From Panax quinquefolius (taxonomy: Eukaryota > Streptophyta > Magnoliopsida > Apiales > Araliaceae), in assembly GCA_020205615.1 (NCBI GenBank), contig CM035153.1:96314792-96378791 (forward strand): a stretch of 64,000 nucleotides of DNA, in the 5' to 3' direction. Position numbers and translations under genes: made by a program. How positions within the stretch are numbered: position 1 is the stretch's first letter; each line of letters starts with the position of its first letter. The notes beneath the pieces are model-generated. The model was not told where the DNA came from. It made no database searches and saw only the letters and a program-made list of their open reading frames with translations. Below, piece by piece: positions 56,879 through 64,000 of this stretch.

Positions 56879-57278
56879 ATGTCAGGAGTAAACGAGATGT
56901 CTCTATTCATGTCAGTGTTGGATAGAAATATCCATTACTGTCAGGAAGTTAAGGAGTTGAAGGCAGAGCTCCAAATGCTTAGAGAGGACAAGACTGATGT
57001 CGAGTCCATGTGGGAGCAGGAGCATGATAAACGGATTTTGGCTAAGGACAAAGTCCATGATTTAAAGCATGAGGTCTTTGAGCTCAAGGAGGAGCTAAAG
57101 ACAAAGGTGCAGAAGATAGGGAGGATGTCCTATATCTATAGGAGTTCTCATAGGGATTTTCAAAGCAGCAGGTAACTGGATATACAGTGGAGTGGGGCAA
57201 ACATGGCATACTATTAGCCGTGATATTATTGCCGGTCTTGCCAAGGCAGATTTCAATAATTCCTTGAGGCAGATGTAA
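56879..57278 (+). pseudogene. Extra ORF upstream of gag in element C (acidic domain deleted)
   Basis: The start at 56879 (MSGVNEMSLFMSVLDRNIHY) matches the first residues of the B protein and then jumps to its residue 88 region, so the acidic N-terminal part is missing. The coiled-coil part is intact (VKELKAELQMLREDKTDVES, VHDLKHEVFELKEELKTKVQ), then RMSYIYRSSHRDFQ. A 1-bp change near 57170 shifts the frame. The conserved end can be read on as HTISRDIIAGLAKADFNNSL then RQM and TAA at 57276-57278. TACTAAT (56851-56857) and TGTAG precede the ATG. Confidence 0.74.
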
Positions 57279-57576
57279 ATTAATGGTATTTAAGGTAGTA
57301 TGTAAATATTTTGTGAGTAGTAGTGACGTAAAAGCCCTTTTTGTATAGTAAAGGGTAGTCTTTTGTAAATCCCAATTTTTTTGAAAGCGATAGCGGGAAA
57401 GTAATGTAATCAGCTTAGGCTGAGTATGTAACCGATGTAGTATTATACTATGAAAAATGAATATAAGTCCTTTTTATGGAAAGCAATGTGTTATGGATGT
57501 TGACGTTATTGTTTAATATTAATGATAACTAATAAAGAAAGAAATAATAACGTAATGTGTTTATTATATCAGCAAA

Positions 57577-58580
57577 ATGCCACCGAGAAGAGTGCAACGT
57601 AATCAAGACGCGAACGTAAATCAACCGAAGGGAGGTCCAGTTAATCCAATGCAAGAGTTTGTAAATTTAATAACAGCTGCATTTAATAGAACAGGGGCTA
57701 ATATCCTTGTAAATCCAGCAGTAGCACGAGCTACTACCTTTAAGGATTTCAAAAGTGTGGGTCCGCCGGAGTTCAAAGGAACTACGGACCCTATTAAAGT
57801 CCAAACGTGGGTTAAGGAAATAGAAAAGGCATTTGTAATAGCAAATGTCCACGAGGCCCAGAAGGTTGCCTTTACAACCTATATGATGAAGGGATAGGCC
57901 AACTTTTGGTGGGAAGCCAATCAGGCTAGGGTTGGGATAGCGAATTTGACATGGGATAAGTTCAAGGAGATATTCTTCGAGAACTAATATCCCACAAGCA
58001 TGCAGGGAAAACAGAGATGTGGTTTCTGGAATTGAAACAAGGGGACATGACTGTTCCCCAATATGCTGCCAAGTTCAATGAACTGGCGAGGTTCACTCCA
58101 CACCAAGTGGATACCGAGGTGAGGAAAGCGCGACGGTTCGAGTAGGGCTTGAAACCCTGGCTCTATAACCATATTTCGGTGTTTTAAAGTACTTCTTTTG
58201 GAATCGTTTTAGAGAAGGCGATAATCGCCGAAGGTGGTAGTGAGGCGTTGATCCAATACCACAAAGAAAAGAAGAATAAGGGAAAGGTTGACGGGAAAGT
58301 CCAGATTGAGGGAGCCAGTGGAAGTGGCGAGGGTTAAAAAAGGAAGGTATTTAGCTTTGGGAATACCAAAGTGAAGCAAGGAGACCCGAAGAGAAGACTG
58401 GAGGCCTGCAAGACCTGTGGGAAGACTCACTTAGGAGTCTGTCTCAAGGGGAAGGCCGTCTGCTATAACTGTTAATAGGAGGGGCACATTGTGCCAAATT
58501 GTCCAAGTCCAAAAAAGAATCACGGATGCTTTGTGTGTGGATCAACTGACCACATGGAAAAGAACTGCCCGAAGAAGGGG
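57577..58580 (+). pseudogene. Element C gag (capsid plus zinc knuckles)
   Basis: MPPRRVQRNQDANVNQPKGG starts at 57577. The first frame runs through PMQEFVNLITAAFNRTGANI, FKSVGPPEFKGTTDP and YMMKG to a TAG at 57895-57897. Later pieces include [30 protein letters not shown], a TAG at about 58142 and a TAA at about 58335. The nucleocapsid end has CKTCGKTHLGVC, CYNC with a stop, then PNCPSPKKNHGC and CFVCGSTDHMEKNC. An AG stands 4 nt before the ATG. Confidence 0.87.
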
Positions 58581-59190
58581 ACGAACGGGAACCAGGGCAC
58601 GAATAGCGGTAAGTTAGCTATTGGGGGTCCAACGCAGCCGGGTAGGCCGATGGGTCGTACCTTTAACATGACAGTCCAAGATGCGATTGCATCAGGGGAC
58701 GTCGTCGCAGGTATTATTCCAATAAATGATATCAATGCGTATGTACTGTTTGATTCAGGTGCTGCTTGTTCGTTTATAGCATGCGATTTTGCTAGATGAT
58801 TAAGATTACTTCCCGAAAAGTTGCCTATACCTTTAAATATTAAGGTAGCAAACGAAGAAATAATTCATGTTGAAAATGTTCATAGGAGTTGTTGTGTAGA
58901 TATACGGGGTTGTAAATTATCGGTAGATTTATTACCAATAAAGTTAGGATAGTTTGATGTAATTCTCAGAATGAATTGGTTGGTAAACCATGGGGAAATT
59001 ATAGATTGTCAAAAGAAATGTGTGAATATTAAGACGTTAGAACAACCTCAGGTAGTATTTTACGGGAATAGATCGCCAGGACGTTCGTGTTGTCTAACCA
59101 TGACACAAACTAGGAAATTACTGAGGAAGGGATGCGTAGGTTACCTGTGCCATGTTGTTGATACCCAGAGAGTGGTAGCAACCATGGAAC
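58581..59190 (+). pseudogene. Element C protease
   Basis: Active site LFDSGAACSFIA (near 58745-58780), where the usual threonine after DSG-A is alanine. A TGA at 58797-58799 and a TAG at about 58950 break the domain. VILRMNWLVNHGEIIDC follows, where the family has VILGMDWL, so a conserved glycine and aspartate are lost. Confidence 0.83.
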
Positions 59191-60144
59191 AAATACCTAT
59201 AGTGAGAGAATTTGCCGATGTATTTCCGAGTGAATTGCCTGGTCTTCCGCCGAATAGGGAGACCGAGTTTGTGATAGAAATTGTGCCAGGAGCGGCACCA
59301 GTTTCTAGGGCACCATATCGTATGGCGCCAGTGGAGATGAAGGAGTTGATGGTGCAGTTGCAAGAACTGTTATATCAGAAGTACATTCGGTAGAAAGTGT
59401 CGCCGTCGTGAGAACACCCCAGACTTTTTTGTTAGGAAGAAGGACGGATCGTTAAGACTTTGTATCGACTATAGAGAGTTGAACAAGTTAACAATAAAAA
59501 ATAAATACCCATTGCCCAGGATCGATGATCTCTTTGATCAGTTGAAAGGGGCTAAGTATTTTTCTAAAATAGATTTAAGAACGGGGTATCATCAGTTGAA
59601 GGTTAGAAAGGAGGATGTACCAAAGACAGCATTCAGGACTCGTTATGGTCATTATGAGTTTTTAGTGATGTCGTTTGGGTTGACAAATGCACCAACTGCA
59701 TTCATGGATATGATGAACAGAGTGTTCAAACAATATTTGGACAAGTTCGTCGTGGTGTTTATAGATGATATTCTAATCTACTCTAAGACGCCAGAAGATC
59801 ATTCTTAACACCTTAAATTAGTGTTGGAGACATTAAGGAAGGAGAAGTTGTACGCAAAATTCACAAAGTCTGAATTTTGGTTAGAGAAAGTTTAGTTTTT
59901 AGGTCATGTCATTGACCATGAGGGGATTTCAGTGGATCCAGCGAAGGTGGAAGACGTAATGAATTGGGAACAACAGAAAATGCCGACTGAGGTGCGAAGT
60001 TTCCTAGGGTTAGCGGGTTACTATCGGAGATTCATCCAGGATTTTTCGAAGATAGCTACTCCGTTGACTAACTTGACAAGGAAGACGGTGAAATATATAT
60101 GGACTGATAAGTGTGAAGACAGTTTTCAAGAATTGAAGAAATGA
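59191..60144 (+). pseudogene. Element C reverse transcriptase
   Basis: The N-terminal part TEFVIEIVPGAAPVSRAPYR and [11 protein letters not shown] ends at a TAG (59391-59393). A rearranged stretch replaces [11 protein letters not shown] (59394-59430). The frame then holds [50 protein letters not shown] and FIDDILIYS (59758-59784). A TAA follows at about 59806, a TAG lies in the thumb, and [20 protein letters not shown] follows in 59932-60144. Confidence 0.88.
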
Positions 60145-60693
60145 TTGAGTGAAGCGCCTGTATTGTCATTACCCGATGACACAGGAAATTTTGTAGTTTA
60201 TAGCGATACTTCGCATAGAGGACTTGGTTGCGTGCTCATGCAGCATGGCAAGGTCATTGTGTATGCATCTAGGCAGTTGAAGGATTATGAGAAATGTTAT
60301 CCTACTCATGATCTCGAACTGGCCGCAGTAGTTTTTGCTCTAAAGATATGGAGACATTATCTTTATAGAGAAAAATGTGAGATATACACGGACCACAAGA
60401 GTCTAAAATATATCTTCACATAGAAGGAGTTGAATATGAGGCAGAGGAGATGGCTGGAGTTGATAAAGGATCACGACTGTGAAATCCTGTATCACCCTGG
60501 AAAAGCCAATGTAGTTGCCGACGCCTTTAGTAGGAAGGGTCAGGAAAAGTTATCTTTATTGACGGCTCAAATTGAGTTAATAACAGAGATGGCTAGGATG
60601 GAGTTCGAAGTGAAGCTACCAAGTGAAGGAGGACCAATGTTGTTTGCGATAGAGATGCAATCTACTATCGTAGAGAGAGTTAAGGAGGTGTAA
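60145..60693 (+). pseudogene. Element C RNase H domain and linker
   Basis: [39 protein letters not shown] and [12 protein letters not shown] keep the catalytic D, E and D. A TAG at 60421-60423 replaces glutamine. The next frame has [20 protein letters not shown] and [16 protein letters not shown]. This is the least damaged RNase H in the window. Confidence 0.88.
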
Positions 60694-61710
60694 CTCAAAA
60701 TTGATGAGTGTAACCGGATGAGGGAGCGGCTGACCAATGAAAAAGATACTAAGTGCAGTCTTGATAACGAGGGGTTATTGAGATTTGAAGGAAGAATTTG
60801 GGTTCTGAATGAGACTGAATTAAAGGAGCAGGTTCTATAAGATGCTCATAGTTCAAGGTTTTTGATTCATCCTGGTAGCACTAAGATGTATCAAGATCTT
60901 TGACAGAGTTTCTGGTGGCCGAACATGAAGAGAGAGATTGCCAAATACGTTAGTAGGTGCTTGGCTTGTCAGAGAGTTAAGGCCGAACATCAACGACCTA
61001 GTGGCTTGTTACAGTCATTAGAAATTCCAGAGTGGAAATGGGAGAATATCACGATGGATTTTGTGGTGGGACTTCCGACTACTCAGAAGGGGTATGATGC
61101 GATTTGGGTAATAGTGGACCGATTGACGAAGTCGGCTCACTTTTTGCCAATTAAGGTTAAGTATAACTTAGACCAGTTAGCTAGACTTTATATTAAAGAA
61201 ATAATCTCTAGACATGGAGTATCAATATCGATTGTGTCAGATCGTGATCCACGATTCACGTCAAACTTTTGGAGAAGTCTACAAGAGCAGCTGGGAACGC
61301 AGTTGAAGCTAAGTACAACATATCATCCACAGACAGATGGACAGAGCGAGAGGATAATCCAAACGTTAGAAGATATGTTAAGATCTTGCGTCATGGATTT
61401 CAAGGGTAGTTGGGATGATCATCTACCATTAGTGGAGTTTGTGTATGACAATAGTTATCATGCAAACATAGGTATGCCACCTTTCGAAGCTTTATATGGG
61501 AGAAAATGCATAACGCCACTGTATTGGGATGAGGTAGGAGAACGCCGAATGTTGGGACGAGAATTGGTGCAACAGACAGCGAATGTTGTCAAGAAGATTC
61601 AGATGCGTCTTCTAGTAGCTCAAGACAGACAGAAGAAGTTTATGGATCCACACAGAGAGAATCGAGAGTTTGAAGTAGGTTCGTTCATATTTCTGAAAGT
61701 ATCTCCCTAG
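60694..61710 (+). pseudogene. Element C integrase (zinc finger plus DDE core)
   Basis: The finger begins [20 protein letters not shown], then a TGA (60901-60903), then [20 protein letters not shown]. From 60925 a frame of 261 codons is open through [73 protein letters not shown] and FEALYGRKC. All three residues expected of the DDE triad appear present. It is the best-preserved integrase core here. Confidence 0.92.
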
Positions 61711-62095
61711 AAAGGAAAGATACATTTTGGAAAGAAGGGGAAAGTTAAGTCCGAGGTTTATAGGACCTTTTGAGGTATTAAAATGGGTAGGTGAGGTAGC
61801 TTACATGTTAGCGTTACCTCCAGACCTAGAGCGAATATATAATGTATTTCACGTATCCGTGTTACGTCCCTATAAGCCGGATTATAAGCACGTGATAGAA
61901 TATGAGCCTATTCATGTCGAGAAGGACTTAACGTATGAGGAAATGCCGATTCAAATTGTCGATAGAAAAGAACAAGTTCTGCAGAATAAAGTCATACCTT
62001 CCGTGAAGGTGATATGGAAGAACCACGATGCAGAAGAAGCAACGTGGGAGTTAGAAGAAATGATGAAAAAGAATTACTCTCAGTTATTTGTGTAA
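61711..62095 (+). pseudogene. Element C integrase C-terminus and chromodomain
   Basis: After a TAG (61708-61710) and a 1-bp shift, the frame 61727-62095 is open: [40 protein letters not shown], then [20 protein letters not shown] and [20 protein letters not shown], ending QLFV and TAA. The chromodomain half is uninterrupted in this copy. Confidence 0.87.
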
Positions 62096-62108
62096 TTTTT
62101 TTTAGCGA

Positions 62109-62126
62109 GATTCTGGTGACAGAATC
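62109..62126 (+). other. Conserved hairpin upstream of the polypurine tract (element C)
   Basis: GATTCTG-GTGA-CAGAATC, 7-bp stem. The loop is GTGA where A and B have GGGA; both fit the GNRA pattern. It lies 5 nt from the polypurine tract. Confidence 0.7.
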
Positions 62127-62131
62127 CTTAT

Positions 62132-62144
62132 AAGGGGGAGAGAG
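62132..62144 (+). other. Polypurine tract of element C
   Basis: AAGGGGGAGAGAG directly before the 3' LTR. Confidence 0.87.
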
Positions 62145-63352
62145 TGTAACGCCCCGAAAAATTGAACATTTTGTAATTACTTTTAATAATGAATAAAATA
62201 ATATTATTTATTATTATTACATGTTGATAAGATGAATGTCGTTCTATAACCTAGAAACATCGGAACGTCATAGTATTTTAACTACGTGAGAGAATTAAAG
62301 TGTTTGAATTTCTAAAACAAAAATAAAAGTTTTCTGAGAAATTTTTCAAAAAGCACTATTCATCGATTTCTGCTCGGGAATTATTTTTGAATTTCAGAGA
62401 AATTTTTCAAAAAACACTATTCATCGATTTCATGTATTCTTTCACATGAACTCTTGAACGATGAATTCTTAAGCCAATTCTTTTGGCTAGACTTATATTA
62501 TGAATCTATCAAGCATGTTTAATGTTTATTGAGTTATATTGGTATGGTTTTCAATCGAAGACCAAGTATACTAAAATGTTTTTCTCGTTTAACGACAGGC
62601 ACGTGAGGTTGCCACAACTTAAACGTATACACGTTTAATGAATGTAGTGTTGATCAACATAGAGTACTATGAGCTGATCACTCAGAAGTGCTTGTAAGCT
62701 ATGTCAAACTTACGGACTTAGTGTCGGGTTGTCCTTTTCAAAAGAACTTATGAATGCTCATAGAATTGAGCCATAATTGTTATTCCACTGAGTATGGTTG
62801 TGTAAAATGTTTTGAAGGAAAAGAAGTGCTATTTTGAATAATCAATAGTACTTCGTAACTATTGTTCAATTATTGAAGATATATGAGTTCTATGTTTCAA
62901 GCATGTTGTTTATTAGAATTGTAGTACTTGCTGAGCTAGTCATGCTCACTCTTGCTTGAACCATATGAACACAGCTAAAATTGAAAGCGTAATCAAGTCT
63001 CCTAAGAAGGATAAAAGGCAAATGTAAGACGGAAACCGTAGCATACTTATGTAATAGTATAAGATGAATGTTTGTAATATATTGATATTATGACAAGAAC
63101 AATTGAAAGGGTTACAAAGAACCTGGGGAATGTAATATTATTTCAAATATATATAAGTTATATTCGTTCTTTTGAGACTGTTCAATGGAATGAATGAATG
63201 AATGGTAGTACCGTGTAGCACCATCTGTCGAGTTGGAAGAGACCCAGATTTGGGGGCGTCACAGGTTGGTATCAAAGCTATAAGAGCAATGCGTTAAGAA
63301 CCCCAAGCCTTTTGCTGGTGATGTCCCTAAATGGGAATGCACCGCAGCCAGA
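62145..63352 (+). repeat. 3' LTR of element C, with an internal deletion, copied filler and truncated end
   Basis: The usual LTR part is 62145-63263, only 1119 bp, because the counterpart of about 53552-55690 is missing. At the break, about 28 bp (62403-62430) repeat the sequence at 62343-62371 of the same LTR. The extension with the decoy primer site (63264-63278) follows and matches the 5' copy to 63352, where G sequence begins; the last 88 bp are gone. The palindromes are kept (62619-62638 and 62648-62659). Confidence 0.87.
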
Positions 63353-63882
63353 TATTGGCTCGGTTAAAAAGATTTTGGCTCGGTTGTCCCGGCCTTATAG
63401 TTCCATTTGGCTCCCGGGATGCACAATTCCGAAATCACTACGTCCAAGTCCGTCAGCAAATGTTCACCAATGACCTAATTTACAGACCCAGTCGGTGGTG
63501 TATTAGTTATTCCATACACTGCTCTGATGGCTGAGGGACGAAAATCCACTTGCACTTGTCGAACCAGCGTTTGCCCTCATTTCATCTCCATCTCCTTTGC
63601 ATTTGTGTAGAACTCCCAAATAACTCCCATGGGAATAGGCATAGGCATTGCGGCAAGGCTAACCCAGCCTCTTTCTCGTAGCATATTCCATAGTTGTCCA
63701 TCTTTCTTGGCAGGTTTAAATCCCCATTCCTTCACAAACGATTTAGTCACGAGATGATAATAATCTTGCTGAGCTTCCCAGCTGATAAATTTTCTGCTTT
63801 CCATGATATCCTCGTGGTGATCACTGGATGATGAGTCGGATGATGAAGAGATGGAGACGGAACGTATTCTTTTTGGACCCAT

Positions 63883-64000
63883 GAGCAAATGATAGGTAGA
63901 GAATATGGATGATTTGTGACAGATGAGAATACCCCCAAACTGGGTTGTGCACAACCCAATAAACTAACCCTAAATTGATGTTAATGTAGAGAGCTGTGGT
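63883..64000 (-). other. Upstream region of the G gene
   Basis: It holds a third copy of the polypurine-like AGTTTGGGGGTATT (minus strand, 63928-63941), flanked by the palindromic GGGTTGTGCACAACCC (63942-63957). No other feature is seen to the window end. Confidence 0.55.

Larger units (their letters stand above)
53293..63352 (+). mobile_element. LTR retrotransposon C (same family group as A and B)
   Basis: It lies inside the G gene. 5' LTR 53293-56695, primer site, extra ORF 56879-57278, gag-pol remnants 57577-62095, hairpin, polypurine tract, 3' LTR 62145-63352. The left flank is AATAC (53288-53292). No duplicate is found at the right, where the LTR lacks its last 88 bp and G lacks about 150 bp, so a deletion took the junction. 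All genes are broken. Confidence 0.9.
52841..63882 (-). pseudogene. Element G gene, 'putative plant transposon protein'-like, split by element C
   Basis: Read on the minus strand, the start at 63882 gives MGPKRIRSVSISSSSDSSSS, then SWEAQQDYYHLVTKSFVKEW and WNMLRERGWVSLAAMPMPIP with WEFYTNAKE. In a shifted frame it continues TLVRQVQVDFRPSAIRAVYG, a TAG at about 63475, VISELCIPGAKWNYKAGTTE and PKSFNRANI, reaching the C junction near 63352. On the other side of C it resumes at 53292 with SIPHASLAAILCIQQGVPWN, then a Q/P-rich linker and a C-terminal part with FATGLTRALAEAFAPQG, ending TAG at 52841. About 50 residues expected between the halves are missing. The name rests on pattern memory of this poorly known plant family; the function is unknown. 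Confidence 0.6.
49950..64000 (-). mobile_element. Element G: minus-strand LTR element with an Athila-like LTR start, split by element C
   Basis: Its 3' LTR ends at about 51616 and is preceded on the minus strand by a polypurine tract. It carries one gene resembling the 'putative plant transposon protein' domain found in plant LTR elements, broken by C. No protease, RT or integrase of its own is seen in the window, so it may be non-autonomous. The 5' LTR would lie to the right of the window. The left border is uncertain. Confidence 0.6.

Noticed and set aside
1..64000. tRNA, rRNA or other structural RNA genes, and host genes
   Set aside because: None recognised by eye on either strand. The only tRNA-related signals are the primer-binding sites of the retrotransposons.

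Overview
This window looks like plant (angiosperm) nuclear heterochromatin. It is AT-rich and made almost entirely of transposable elements, with no host gene that I can recognise. Nearly every long reading frame is a decayed piece of a Ty3/gypsy chromovirus-type retrotransposon (Tekay/Del-like, with an integrase C-terminal chromodomain) or of a CACTA (En/Spm) DNA transposon. Elements are named A to H here.

First nest (1-28540): the right part of a CACTA transposon runs to a canonical terminal inverted repeat ending at 28540. Its TNP2-type transposase frame (3-630) is split by retrotransposon A (631-24852, minus strand), which has a 5-bp target duplication TTATG. Removing A rejoins the transposase frame exactly. 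The 5' LTR of A is itself split by retrotransposon B (12130-23852, plus strand, target duplication AAAAA). The transposase resumes at 24858, followed by a second, Transposase_24-like CACTA gene (26366-27795) and subterminal repeats.

Second nest (29337-49258): a broken LTR (H) is cut by retrotransposon E (from 31798). The 5' LTR of E carries a solo LTR of family D (35435-38045, duplication ACTGT). The leader of E carries a complete D element (38432-48368, duplication GACGT). E is cut off just after gag at 49259 by an antisense LTR fragment (F).

Third nest (about 49950-64000): a minus-strand element (G) with an Athila-like LTR start and a 'putative plant transposon protein'-like gene. The gene is split by retrotransposon C (53293-63352, plus strand), with a deletion at the right junction.

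The most notable biology is shared by A, B and C. Each carries an additional protein-coding frame of about 206 codons between the primer-binding site and gag (acidic N-terminus, coiled coil, conserved C-terminus). A branch-point-like TACTAAT and an AG sit directly before its ATG. Another AG lies exactly 4 nt before the gag ATG. Each also has a GNRA-type hairpin a few nt upstream of the polypurine tract, with a different-sequence counterpart in D. The LTRs of A, B, C and H share two adjacent palindromes at constant spacing, one showing a symmetric double change. The 3' LTRs of B and C each carry a large internal deletion filled with about 29 bp copied from nearby LTR sequence. The LTR of C has captured a decoy primer-binding site.
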